DNA from: Odoribacter sp.
GTDB lineage: Bacteria > Bacteroidota > Bacteroidia > Bacteroidales > Prolixibacteraceae
Length of the DNA: 64,000 nt
NCBI GenBank assembly: GCA_013824715.1
Contig: PNOH01000016.1
Span: 33,601 to 97,600, forward strand
Direction: 5' to 3'
Positions 46,156 through 55,092 of this stretch are shown here, piece after piece. How positions within the stretch are numbered: the stretch's first letter is position 1; each line of letters starts with the position of its first letter. Both the position numbers and the translations under genes were made by a program. Below the pieces are notes generated by a model. It saw only the letters and a program-made list of their open reading frames with translations, was not told where the DNA came from and ran no database searches.

Positions 46156-47436
46156 ATGCTCAACTTAAAGTTTATACAGGAAAATCCGGAATTGGTCGTT
46201 TCAAAACTGAAAAAGAAGAATTTTAATGCTTCTGAGATAGTTGGTCAGATTACCGGATTATCAGCAAAGAAAAATGAAATACAGGCCAACGCCGACCGGA
46301 CCAAGGCTGAAATGAATAAAATTTCCAAAGAAGTTGGTTTACTGTTGCGCGAAGGTAAAACTGCAGAAGCTGAAGCTGCCAAAACCCGCACTGCTGAACT
46401 TAAAGATAGCATTAAACAACTCGACGAAGATTTTGCCCAAATTGATCAGGAAGTTTTCAATTTGCAGATTCTCCTTCCCAATCTTCCTTCCGATTTAGTT
46501 CCTGAAGGAAGCACTCCGGAAGATAACCTGGTGGTGAAAAGGCAGGGTGAAATTCCTGTATTGCCTGAGAACAGTGTTCCTCACTGGGAATTAGCTAAGA
46601 AATACGATATTATTGATTTTGAACTCGGCGTTAAGATCACCGGAGCAGGATTCCCGGTTTACAAAGGAAAAGGCGCCCGTTTGCAACGTGCATTGATTAA
46701 TTTTTTTCTGGATGAAGCCCGCAACTCGGGGTATCTCGAAATCCAGCCACCGTATATGGTGAACGAAGATTCAGGTTTTGGAACCGGACAATTACCCGAC
46801 AAGGAGGGACAGATGTACCATGCCACTGCCGATAACTTGTATTTGATCCCAACTGCCGAAGTTCCGGTGACCAATCTGTACCGTGATGTGATTCTGGAAG
46901 CCAAAGATTTGCCAGTTAAAAATACGGCTTACAGCGCCTGTTTCCGCCGCGAAGCCGGTTCGTACGGGAAAGATGTTCGCGGTTTAAATCGCCTGCACCA
47001 GTTCGACAAAGTGGAAATTGTACAGATTGCCCATCCTGAAAGCTCGTATGAACGGCTCGACGAAATGGTGGCTCATGTGACTGGTCTGGTCGAAAAACTG
47101 GAATTGCCTTACCGCATTCTCCGTTTGTGTGGCGGCGATATGAGTTTCACTTCTGCCTTAACATACGATTTCGAAGTATTCTCTGCAGCCCAGAAAAAAT
47201 GGTTGGAAGTAAGTTCGGTTTCCAATTTCGAATCATTTCAGGCAAACCGGCTAAAATTACGTTACCGCGACGAAGCCACCAAAAAGCCAGTCATTGCGCA
47301 TACATTGAACGGAAGCGCTTTGGCTTTACCACGTATTTTAGCTGCCTTGCTCGAAAATAACCAAACTCCGGAAGGAATCCGGATTCCGAAAGTTTTGGTT
47401 CCGTATTGTGGTTTTGAGGTGATTGATTTGTGTTAA
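46156..47436 (+). CDS. serS: Seryl-tRNA synthetase
   Basis: A 426-residue class II aminoacyl-tRNA synthetase charging tRNA-Ser. The N-terminal 105 residues form the long coiled-coil arm that contacts the tRNA variable loop (VVSKLKKKNFNASEIVGQIT through LKDSIKQLDEDFAQIDQEVF). Motif 2 is in YSACFRREAGSYGKDVRGLN, followed by RLHQFDKVEIVQI. Motif 3 is in LNGSALALPRILAALLENNQ. Full-length with normal start MLNLKFIQENPELVVSKLKK. A terminator separates it from rpmA, and a hairpin follows. Confidence 0.97.
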   Translation: MLNLKFIQENPELVVSKLKKKNFNASEIVGQITGLSAKKNEIQANADRTKAEMNKISKEVGLLLREGKTAEAEAAKTRTAELKDSIKQLDEDFAQIDQEVFNLQILLPNLPSDLVPEGSTPEDNLVVKRQGEIPVLPENSVPHWELAKKYDIIDFELGVKITGAGFPVYKGKGARLQRALINFFLDEARNSGYLEIQPPYMVNEDSGFGTGQLPDKEGQMYHATADNLYLIPTAEVPVTNLYRDVILEAKDLPVKNTAYSACFRREAGSYGKDVRGLNRLHQFDKVEIVQIAHPESSYERLDEMVAHVTGLVEKLELPYRILRLCGGDMSFTSALTYDFEVFSAAQKKWLEVSSVSNFESFQANRLKLRYRDEATKKPVIAHTLNGSALALPRILAALLENNQTPEGIRIPKVLVPYCGFEVIDLC

Positions 47437-47454
47437 AATTTTAAAGAAAATTAA

Positions 47455-47494
47455 GAAAGGCTGAATCGATTTTTTCTCGAATCAGCCTTTCTTG
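47455..47494 (+). terminator. Terminator-like hairpin after serS
   Basis: GAAAGGCTGA (47455-47464) and TCAGCCTTTC (47482-47491) form a perfect 10-bp stem with a T-rich loop, followed by TTGTT. It lies between the convergent serS and lipoprotein genes and could serve both. Confidence 0.7.
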
Positions 47495-47515
47495 TTATAA
47501 GATGTCGTAATTAAA

Positions 47516-48238
47516 TTATTCTGACAAATTATCTATACCCATTTTGTATATACTTCCATATTTTGTTTTGAAGAAATTGTGAAATTCAATTTTTTCCCCA
47601 TTAAATACTTTCATACTGTAGCATCTATCATCTTCAAAAAGGAAACAATTCGTATAGAGTACCCCTAGATTCTTAACGCCAAGGAAAAATATATCTCTCA
47701 TTTCTCCATTAAAATAATTTGCAGTTTCCTTTGCAAATGAAATTAGATCAGTCACTTGCCATTTGTTGTTGCTATAATCCAAAAATGCCATTCCAATAAC
47801 TCTTTTGTTGTAATATATATGGCATTTTGCTCTTAATGTATCTGGTTTTAGATTTTTAAAAAAATCCAATTGGTTCTTGTATTCAATAATTTTCTTTGAA
47901 TTAATAATGTAAATGGGAATAATCCGAAAATCGACATCTTTAATTATATCTTCATTTAGGAAGTCATTGTCTATCATATTATCTTTATGTACCAATAATC
48001 TTTTCCATTCGCCTTGTGAAAATTCGTTTTTTAAATATCGATTGAATTCCGTTTTGGCTTCTGATATCTTTTGATTTTTAAAATACGAATCCTCAATATG
48101 GGTCTCTTTTGAATCACAGGCTAAAAAGCTATGAGCAAATAGTATCAATGCAAAATATATTATATCTTTCACAGTAGATCGTATTTTGATTTTATGATTT
48201 AAATTTCGGTAATTTACTTTACATATACAAATAATCAA
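47516..48238 (-). CDS. Hypothetical lipoprotein, AT-rich
   Basis: Up to 240 residues. A hydrophobic stretch (IIYFALILFAHSFLAC) ends in a lipobox before DSKETHIEDSYF, so it is probably a lipoprotein; because the signal segment begins near residue 25, the true start may be further downstream than the ATG at 48238. The mature part (FRIIPIYIINSKKIIEYKNQ, KCHIYYNKRVIGMAFLDYSN, MRDIFFLGVKNLGVLYTNCF) is not a family I recognise. Base composition is visibly more AT-rich than the genes around it, suggesting recent acquisition. Confidence 0.6.
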   Translation of the reverse strand: MIICICKVNYRNLNHKIKIRSTVKDIIYFALILFAHSFLACDSKETHIEDSYFKNQKISEAKTEFNRYLKNEFSQGEWKRLLVHKDNMIDNDFLNEDIIKDVDFRIIPIYIINSKKIIEYKNQLDFFKNLKPDTLRAKCHIYYNKRVIGMAFLDYSNNKWQVTDLISFAKETANYFNGEMRDIFFLGVKNLGVLYTNCFLFEDDRCYSMKVFNGEKIEFHNFFKTKYGSIYKMGIDNLSE

Positions 48239-48342
48239 TTCAAAGCAGTAGTAATTATTTTAGAAGTGGTTTAAGAATGTGGTCGTTCTCGAATAGCTCT
48301 TTTTTGTAGCTTTGCTTTACATCTGACTTAACCCGTAAACTC

Positions 48343-49800
48343 ATGAACCAAATTGTAAAACATTCGTTGCTTACCGGATTGGCAATTCTTCCTATTTCAA
48401 CTTTTTGCGAATCAACTGAAAAACCTCAAAATCCAAACATCATCCTGATTTTTATGGACGATTTAGGTTATGGCGATTTAAGTTGCTATGGCGCGACTCA
48501 ATACAAAACGCCCAATCTCGACAAAATGGCTTCTCAGGGAGTTCGGTTTACCAGTTTTCTTTCTGCACAGGCTGTTTGCAGCGCTTCGCGTGCCGGAATT
48601 ATGACAGGTTGTTATCCCAACCGGATCGGAATTTCAGGTGCTTTAATGCCTGATGCTAAAATAGGTTTGAACCCTTCGGAAGAGACCATTGCCGAGATTC
48701 TGAAAAAAAGTAATTATAAAACTGCTGCTATTGGTAAATGGCATTTGGGTTATCAGCGTGAGTTTCTTCCCCTGCAACAAGGATTTGATGAATATTTAGG
48801 GTTACCCTATTCGAACGATATGTGGCCAGTGGATTATGACGGTAAACCTGCAACGGAAAATTCAAACAAGGCGCGTTATCCGGCACTTCCGCTGATTGAT
48901 GGTAACGAGAAAATCAGGGAAATTAAAACATTAGATGACCAGTCGGAACTTACAACACTTTATACTGAGCGCGCAGTTCGGTTCATCGGTTCAAATAAGA
49001 AAAATCCATTCTTTCTTTATCTGGCTCATTCCATGCCACATGTGCCTCTGGCTGTTTCAGCAAAATTCAAAGGAAAAAGTCAGCAGGGAATGTATGGCGA
49101 TGTGATGATGGAAATAGATTGGTCTGTTGGCGAAATAATGAAAGCGCTCGAACAGAACGGACTGGAAAAAAATACACTGGTCATTTTTACTTCCGATAAT
49201 GGTCCCTGGCTCAATTTTGGCAATCATGCCGGCTCAACAGGTGGTTTGCGCGAAGGAAAAGGCACCAGCTTTGAAGGGGGCCAGCGTGTTCCTTGCCTGA
49301 TGAAATGGCCGGGGCACATTCAGGAAGGAACTATTTGCAATAAACTGGCTTCAACCATCGATATTTTGCCGACTTTGGCTGCAATTACTTATTCTCCACT
49401 TCCGGAGAAAAAGATTGACGGAGTGAATATTTTACCACTTTTACTTGGCGATGAAAATGCCAATCCGCGCGAGTCATTCCTTTATTACTACCGCAAAAAC
49501 AGTTTGGAGGCCATTCGTAAAGGCGACTGGAAACTGGTTTTTGCTCATCCGGGCCGGACATATATTGGATATAAACCGGGGTTTGACGGTTTTCCGGGAG
49601 GAACAAATGAAAACTATCCACACGAAGAAGGTTTGTACGATCTTCGCCGCGATCCGGGTGAAAGGTACGATGTAAAAGAATATTATCCTGAAGTAGTTGC
49701 CGAATTAAAGAAACTTTCAGATGAAGCCCGCGAAGATCTGGGCGACGATATTCAGAAGATTGAAGGAAAAAACCGGAGGGAACCCGGGAAAGTGTTGTAG
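48343..49800 (+). CDS. Cys-type sulfatase (type I), exported
   Basis: A 485-residue type I sulfatase. The metal-binding start is LIFMDDLGYGDLSCYG (D39, D40) and the active site is C79 in VCSASRAGIMTG, which needs conversion to formylglycine by a sulfatase-maturing enzyme. Also seen: IGKWHLGYQREFLPLQQGFD, FTSDNGPWLNFGNHAGSTGG and SFEGGQRVPCLMKWPG. An N-terminal hydrophobic segment (SLLTGLAILPISTFC) suggests export. It resembles N-acetylgalactosamine-6- and aryl-sulfatase types; exact substrate unknown. It is separated from the next sulfatase by repeat arrays. Confidence 0.9.
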   Translation: MNQIVKHSLLTGLAILPISTFCESTEKPQNPNIILIFMDDLGYGDLSCYGATQYKTPNLDKMASQGVRFTSFLSAQAVCSASRAGIMTGCYPNRIGISGALMPDAKIGLNPSEETIAEILKKSNYKTAAIGKWHLGYQREFLPLQQGFDEYLGLPYSNDMWPVDYDGKPATENSNKARYPALPLIDGNEKIREIKTLDDQSELTTLYTERAVRFIGSNKKNPFFLYLAHSMPHVPLAVSAKFKGKSQQGMYGDVMMEIDWSVGEIMKALEQNGLEKNTLVIFTSDNGPWLNFGNHAGSTGGLREGKGTSFEGGQRVPCLMKWPGHIQEGTICNKLASTIDILPTLAAITYSPLPEKKIDGVNILPLLLGDENANPRESFLYYYRKNSLEAIRKGDWKLVFAHPGRTYIGYKPGFDGFPGGTNENYPHEEGLYDLRRDPGERYDVKEYYPEVVAELKKLSDEAREDLGDDIQKIEGKNRREPGKVL

Positions 49801-49956
49801 TTGGAAGCCGGAAGTCGGGAGTCCGAAGTCCGAAGTGCGCTCCCTGAGTAGCCCCGAGTTTTCGGGGTATCGAAGGGAGCATCGAAAAGTCCGAAGTCGG
49901 GAGTCCGAAGTCCGAAGCGCGCTCCCTGAGTCCCGAGGGCTCGGGTTAGAAGGGAG
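49801..49956. repeat. Composite heptamer plus palindrome repeat, two copies
   Basis: Heptamer units of the AGTCCGA/AGTCGGG type occupy 49804-49836 and 49887-49917. Each array is followed by a hairpin: GCTCCCT (49839-49845) with AGGGAGC (49874-49880) around CCCCGA/TCGGGG; and CTCCCT (49922-49927) with AGGGAG (49951-49956) around CCCGAG/CTCGGG. The composite unit is thus present twice in tandem. It starts one base after the first sulfatase's stop codon. Confidence 0.75.
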
Positions 49957-50050
49957 TTCACTTTGCCGTAACAAATTTCAGGAAATGCCTGCCGCCAGTG
50001 GCCAACAGCCAGTCGCTCTTTTGAAAAAGTAAATCTAAAATTAAACAGAT

Positions 50051-51622
50051 ATGATCCAAACAAATGTTCTAAGCATGTTGAGCCTTTGCTCTGTCGGTGT
50101 TATGCCAGCTTCGGCAGAACAGGCACCCAAGCAAACCCGTCCCAATATTGTTTTTATTATGAGCGACGACCATGCCTATCAGGCCATCAGTGCCTATGGT
50201 TGTGGTCTGAACGAAACCCCAAATATTGACCGCATTGCTCGTCAGGGAGCAATTTTTAACCGGGGATTTGTGACCAACTCAATTTGTGCTCCCAGCCGGG
50301 CAGTGATGCTCACCGGAAAGTTCAGTCACCTGAATGGCAAAATCGATAACCGTGGAGGATTTAACTGGGCTCAGCAGAATTTTGCCAAAATACTTCAGCA
50401 AAATGGTTACCAAACGGTCATGATCGGAAAGATTCACCTCGATGGATCACCACAGGGATTTGATTACTGGAATGTTTTACCCGGACAGGGACAATATTAC
50501 AATCCTGATTTCATTGAAAACGGCGTCAAAAAACGTTTTCCGGGCTATGTGACTTCTCTGGCCACCGAATTTGCCCTGAACTGGCTCGAAAAAGGTCGGG
50601 ATAAGTCGAAGCCGTTCTGTTTGCTTTATCATCAGAAAGCCCCGCACCGGAACTGGCTTCCGGAAGAAAAATACCTGGATTTGTATGAGGATAGAGAGTT
50701 TCCCTTTCCTGAAAACTTCTTTGATGACTATTCCGGACGGGGAGCCGCTGCCCATAAACAGGAAATGGGTATTGTTCCAATAATGAACTGGGGACACGAT
50801 ATGAAATTTGAGAATGATCCATATACTGGTCAGCCAACCAACTTTATGGGCGATATAAACCGTATGGATGAGCATCAGCGTGAAATCTGGAGAAAAGCAT
50901 ACAATCCGCGAAACGAATTATTTATCCGAAATAAACCGGAAGGTAAAGATTTGGCAAAATGGAAATATCACAGGTATTTACGCGATTACCTGAAATGCAT
51001 CAAGTCGGTGGACGATGGAGTTGGACAAATGCTGGATTATCTGGATAAGAACGGCCTGACTGAAAATACCATTGTAATTTATACTTCCGATCAGGGATTT
51101 TACCTGGGCGAACACGGCTGGTTCGACAAAAGGTTTATGTACGAAGAATCGTTCCGAACGCCGATTCTGATGCGCTATCCTAAGGAAATTAAACCCGGAA
51201 CAGTGGTTGATCAGTTGGTTCAGAACCTCGATTTTGCACCCACATTTCTCGATTATGCAGGTGTTAAAGCTCCTTCCGATATGCAGGGTTTGTCATTCAG
51301 GAAGGTGGTTAATGGTGAGAAAGTGAAGTGGCGGGATGCAATCTATTATCAGTATTACGAATATCCGGCAGAGCACATGGTCAAGCGTCATTACGGAGTT
51401 CGCACCGACCGTTATAAACTCATTCATTTTTACTACGATGTTGACGAATGGGAAATGTACGATCTGGAAAAAGATCCGCACGAAATGAAAAGCATTTATA
51501 ATGATCCGGCCTATGCCAGTGTTCAAAGGGATTTACATAAACGATTGACTGAATTGCGCGCCCAATATGGCGACTCGGATGAACTGGATCAGAAGTTTAT
51601 TCAGGAGTTTACGAAGAAATAA
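50051..51622 (+). CDS. Cys-type sulfatase (type I), exported
   Basis: A 523-residue type I sulfatase with a signal peptide (to about residue 22, MPASA). Metal site IVFIMSDDHAYQAISAYG (D39, D40); formylglycine site C79 in ICAPSRAVMLTGKFSH. Other conserved parts: MIGKIHLDGSPQGFDYWNVL, YTSDQGFYLGEHGWFDKRFM, YEESFRTPILMRYP. It is related to N-sulfoglucosamine/iduronate-type sulfatases in overall pattern. It is not a close copy of the neighbouring sulfatase. Both need the same activating enzyme, which is not in this window. Confidence 0.9.
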   Translation: MIQTNVLSMLSLCSVGVMPASAEQAPKQTRPNIVFIMSDDHAYQAISAYGCGLNETPNIDRIARQGAIFNRGFVTNSICAPSRAVMLTGKFSHLNGKIDNRGGFNWAQQNFAKILQQNGYQTVMIGKIHLDGSPQGFDYWNVLPGQGQYYNPDFIENGVKKRFPGYVTSLATEFALNWLEKGRDKSKPFCLLYHQKAPHRNWLPEEKYLDLYEDREFPFPENFFDDYSGRGAAAHKQEMGIVPIMNWGHDMKFENDPYTGQPTNFMGDINRMDEHQREIWRKAYNPRNELFIRNKPEGKDLAKWKYHRYLRDYLKCIKSVDDGVGQMLDYLDKNGLTENTIVIYTSDQGFYLGEHGWFDKRFMYEESFRTPILMRYPKEIKPGTVVDQLVQNLDFAPTFLDYAGVKAPSDMQGLSFRKVVNGEKVKWRDAIYYQYYEYPAEHMVKRHYGVRTDRYKLIHFYYDVDEWEMYDLEKDPHEMKSIYNDPAYASVQRDLHKRLTELRAQYGDSDELDQKFIQEFTKK

Positions 51623-51706
51623 TCAAATTGACAGGTCTTGAATTGAAAAACATCTACTGTAAATCAGCTTGTTAAATTTAGTTTATTTTGTGAAAATAAA
51701 TTTGTT

Positions 51707-51714
51707 TATATTTG
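51707..51714 (+). promoter_or_regulatory. Possible -7 element of AAA ATPase gene
   Basis: TATATTTG matches TAnnTTTG, 20 bases upstream of the start codon. A TTTG at 51687-51690 is only 16 nt away, shorter than typical. Confidence 0.45.
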
Positions 51715-51733
51715 CAGTATAAATTCATTATTT

Positions 51734-52936
51734 ATGGTTTATAAATCGGATATCGAACAGACTTACACATCTCAAGGGCTGACTTTGCTTAAAAAGGCAA
51801 ATTTCACTACCCGCGAATACATTCAGAAAATGAATGATTTGCGCACGCATGTTGAGGTTGTTTCAGGAATTCGAAGATGTGGTAAGAGCACGTTCATGAA
51901 ACAGCTAATGAACAAATATACTGATGCAGCATATTTCAATTTTGAAGACTCGCGAATCTTTGGTTTTGAAGTCGAAGACTTTCAGAAACTTGATGAAATT
52001 ATCGGGGGAGGAAAACAAGCCTATTTTTTTGATGAAATTCAGAATGTTCAGGCGTGGGAAATATTTGTCAGACAATTGCATGATCGTGGAGAGAAGGTTT
52101 ATATTACTGGTTCAAACGCATCATTACTAAGCAAAGAATTGGGAACACGACTTACCGGAAGGCATATCGGGCACGAGCTTTTCCCATTCTCATACAAGGA
52201 ATACCTTTTGCATAAAGAAAAGGAAAATAGCATCGAATCATTTGAAGGCTACCTTAATGAAGGAGGATTTCCAGAATATCTTGACTCAGGGGATATTGAA
52301 GTGTTACAAACACTTATGAAAGACATTGTTTTAAGGGATATTGCAATCAGGTACAATATAAAAAACACGAAATCTTTGATGGACATCGCCCTGTTTTTGG
52401 TGTCAAACATTGGAAAAGAATGTACCTATAACAGTATCAAAAATAATTTCTCGATCGGCTCTGCAAACACTGTTTCCGATTATTTGTCATGGTTACAAGA
52501 TTCTTATCTGTTGTTTTTCCTTCCCCGGTTTAGCTGGTCTTCGAAGGTAAGTTCATTCAATCCAAGAAAAACATATGCCATTGATAATGGATTAGTCAAT
52601 GCGAACTCTCTCAGCTTTTCAAGTGATAAGGGAAGATTGCTGGAAAATGCAATTTATATCTATCTCAGGCAAAAATATCAAACGATTTTTTATTACCGTG
52701 AAAAGGGAGAATGTGATTTTCTGGTTGTAAAAAGTGATCAGTCGAAATTGCTTATTCAGGTTTGTATGGAAGTTCACGGAGAGAATGAAAATCGGGAAGT
52801 GAATGGTTTGCTTGAAGCTATGGATTACTTTAAAATATCAGAAGGGATAATTGTTTCGTTTAATCAGACTGATAACCTGACAATTAATTCAAGAAAAATT
52901 GAAATTATTCCTGCCTTTATTTTTTTGACTTCCTAA
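51734..52936 (+). CDS. AAA ATPase with DUF4143 domain
   Basis: A 400-residue cytoplasmic protein of the AAA_14/DUF4143 family. Walker A: SGIRRCGKSTFMKQLM near residue 47. Walker B: QAYFFDEIQNVQAWEIF. Then YITGSNASLLSKELGTRLTG (sensor) and HELFPFSYKEYLL. The C-terminal part carries a nuclease-like DUF4143 region (YREKGECDFLVVKSDQSKLL, IQVCMEVHGENENREV). This group is abundant and often horizontally transferred; its function is unsettled. It is located between sulfatases and the glycogen genes without clear operon links. Confidence 0.88.
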   Translation: MVYKSDIEQTYTSQGLTLLKKANFTTREYIQKMNDLRTHVEVVSGIRRCGKSTFMKQLMNKYTDAAYFNFEDSRIFGFEVEDFQKLDEIIGGGKQAYFFDEIQNVQAWEIFVRQLHDRGEKVYITGSNASLLSKELGTRLTGRHIGHELFPFSYKEYLLHKEKENSIESFEGYLNEGGFPEYLDSGDIEVLQTLMKDIVLRDIAIRYNIKNTKSLMDIALFLVSNIGKECTYNSIKNNFSIGSANTVSDYLSWLQDSYLLFFLPRFSWSSKVSSFNPRKTYAIDNGLVNANSLSFSSDKGRLLENAIYIYLRQKYQTIFYYREKGECDFLVVKSDQSKLLIQVCMEVHGENENREVNGLLEAMDYFKISEGIIVSFNQTDNLTINSRKIEIIPAFIFLTS

Positions 52937-52948
52937 TAATGAATTTAG

Positions 52949-52977
52949 TTTGTATCAGTACGTTTTTCTTATCTTTA
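52949..52977 (+). promoter_or_regulatory. Possible promoter of branching-enzyme gene
   Basis: TTTG (52949-52952), a 17-nt spacer and TATCTTTA (52970-52977) approximate the Bacteroidota consensus, one base off in the -7 element, about 18 bases before the ATG at 52995. Confidence 0.4.
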
Positions 52978-52994
52978 ATCAAACTGAAAACACG

Positions 52995-55007
52995 ATGAAA
53001 CTTCCGAATTTAATCAAAAACGATAGCTACCTCGAGCCGTTTTCTTCAACGATAATTTCAAGATTGCAAATAGCTCAGGAAAAAGAAAAAGAAATTCTGC
53101 AGGGGCAAGATCTTGCCGATTTTGCTCAGGGTCACAAATGGTACGGATTGCATCGTGAAAACGATCAATGGGTCATTCGCGACTGGGCCCCGAATTCCAC
53201 CGCGATTTATCTGGTTGGAGAATTCAATAACTGGCAGGAAATGCCCGAATATGCCCTAAATTCGATTGGTTCAGGAAACTGGGAACTTAAACTCTCCCCG
53301 GATAAGATGGCTCATGGCGACTTGTTTGCTTTTTCAATTCACTGGGAAGGTGGCCACGGCAAGCGTATTCCGGCCTGGGCAAACCGGGTTGTTCAGGACG
53401 ATCACACTAAAATGTTTAATGCCCAGGTTTGGGCTCCTGAAAAAACATATCAGTGGAAAAGGGCAACTTACAAACGAAAACAAGAGGCTCCTTTAATTTA
53501 TGAAGGCCACATCGGAATGGCCGGCGAAAATGAACGGGTTCATACTTACAATGAATTCCAGACTGATATTTTACCACGTATTCATCAGGCCGGATACAAT
53601 ACCATTCAGCTCATGGCCATTCCCGAACACCCGTACTACGGAAGTTTTGGATATCATGTGTCCAGTTTTTTTGCTCCTTCATCGCGTTTTGGCACTCCCG
53701 AAGAATTAAAACAGTTGGTTGATGAGGCTCACGGCATGGGGATTTCAGTAATTATTGATTTGGTCCATTCACATGCGGTGAAAAACGAAAATGAAGGCTT
53801 AGGCAAATACGATGGAACACGCTGGCAGTTTTTTCACGATGGGGGGAAGGGCGAACATCCGGCCTGGGATTCGTATTGCTTTAATTACGGAAAGCCCGAA
53901 GTCATTCATTTTTTACTTTCCAATATTCGTTACTGGCTCGAAGAATTCAGGTTCGACGGATTCAGGTTCGACGGGGTGACGAGTATGCTTTATTTTGATC
54001 ATGGTTTGGGAAAAGCGTTTACCTGTTACGATGATTATTTTAACGAAGGACTCGATCAGGAAGCTTTTTCATACTTTATATTGGCAAACAAACTGATTCA
54101 CGAAATCAATCCAAATGCACTTTCGATAGCCGAGGAAATGAGTGGATTGCCCGGACTGGCAACTCCTCAAAAAGATGGCGGCTTGGGTTTTGATTACCGG
54201 ATGGCGATGGGAGTTCCCGATTTTTGGATTAAACTGATCAAGGAAGTTTCGGACGAAAAGTGGGATGTCGGGTACATTTTTCATGAACTGACCTCGAAGC
54301 GTCTCGACGAAAAGGTGGTGAGTTACGCCGAATCACACGATCAGGCTTTGGTAGGCGACAAAACGATTATTTTCAGGCTGATTGACAAAGAAATGTATTT
54401 CAGTATGCGCAAAGATCAGCCCAATATGGCCGTGGAGCGTGGTATTGCTCTTCATAAAATGATTCGGCTCGCGACTTTATCTTGCGCCGGAGGAGCTTAC
54501 CTGAATTTTATGGGAAATGAATTTGGGCATCCTGAGTGGATTGATTTTCCGAGGGAAGGAAATAACTGGTCGTATGCACATGCCCGAAGACTGTGGCATT
54601 TGGAGGATGACAAAGATTTGAAATATTGTTGGCTGTCGGACTTCGACCGTGAGATGATTACCCTGGCGAAACAAACCAGGCTAATCGAAGTCCCTGAAGT
54701 TAAATGGATATTCGACCATAAGGACAATCAGATTCTGGTCTATTCAAGAGGGAAACACCTGTTTGTCTTTAACTTTAATCCAACACAATCGTTTGTCGAT
54801 TATGGCATTCCGGTAACGCCCTCAAATTATAAAATTGTTTTAAATACCGATGAATATCGTTTTGGCGGCCAAAACCGAATTGATGATAGCCTGATTTATT
54901 CAACCATTCCTGATGGCGGCACAGCGAATCAGAATCATCTGCGATTGTATATGCCTGCCCGTACAGCATTGGTTTTGGAGAAACAAGAGACTAGAAATAT
55001 CAGATAA
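52995..55007 (+). CDS. 1,4-alpha-glucan branching enzyme (GH13)
   Basis: About 670 residues from the ATG at 52995 (MKLPNLIKNDSYLEPFSSTI). A CBM48-like N-terminus (WVIRDWAPNSTAIYLVGEFN) precedes the GH13 barrel: VIIDLVHSHAVKNE, GFRFDGVTSMLYFDHG with the nucleophile aspartate, LSIAEEMSGLPG with the acid/base glutamate, and VSYAESHDQALVGDKT. Length and motifs resemble the eukaryotic-type (GH13_8) branching enzymes rather than E. coli GlgB. It adds alpha-1,6 branches to glycogen and starts a cluster with a synthase and a phosphorylase. Confidence 0.9.
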   Translation: MKLPNLIKNDSYLEPFSSTIISRLQIAQEKEKEILQGQDLADFAQGHKWYGLHRENDQWVIRDWAPNSTAIYLVGEFNNWQEMPEYALNSIGSGNWELKLSPDKMAHGDLFAFSIHWEGGHGKRIPAWANRVVQDDHTKMFNAQVWAPEKTYQWKRATYKRKQEAPLIYEGHIGMAGENERVHTYNEFQTDILPRIHQAGYNTIQLMAIPEHPYYGSFGYHVSSFFAPSSRFGTPEELKQLVDEAHGMGISVIIDLVHSHAVKNENEGLGKYDGTRWQFFHDGGKGEHPAWDSYCFNYGKPEVIHFLLSNIRYWLEEFRFDGFRFDGVTSMLYFDHGLGKAFTCYDDYFNEGLDQEAFSYFILANKLIHEINPNALSIAEEMSGLPGLATPQKDGGLGFDYRMAMGVPDFWIKLIKEVSDEKWDVGYIFHELTSKRLDEKVVSYAESHDQALVGDKTIIFRLIDKEMYFSMRKDQPNMAVERGIALHKMIRLATLSCAGGAYLNFMGNEFGHPEWIDFPREGNNWSYAHARRLWHLEDDKDLKYCWLSDFDREMITLAKQTRLIEVPEVKWIFDHKDNQILVYSRGKHLFVFNFNPTQSFVDYGIPVTPSNYKIVLNTDEYRFGGQNRIDDSLIYSTIPDGGTANQNHLRLYMPARTALVLEKQETRNIR

Positions 55008-55029
55008 GAACATCGATTTGAGATTTATA

Positions 55030-55090
55030 AATGGTCGAATGGTTAAATGGTAAATAGTAAAATAGTAAATAGTAAAATGGTAAATAGTTG
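55030..55090. repeat. Heptamer/octamer array AAATAGT/AAATGGT
   Basis: The gap before the GSCFA gene is made of degenerate units of 7-8 nt (ATGGTCG, AATGGTT, AAATGGT, AAATAGT, AAAATAGT, AAATAGT, AAAATGGT, AAATAGT). It ends a few bases before the next start codon, so it lies where a ribosome-binding site would be. Confidence 0.7.
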
Positions 55091-55092
55091 TT

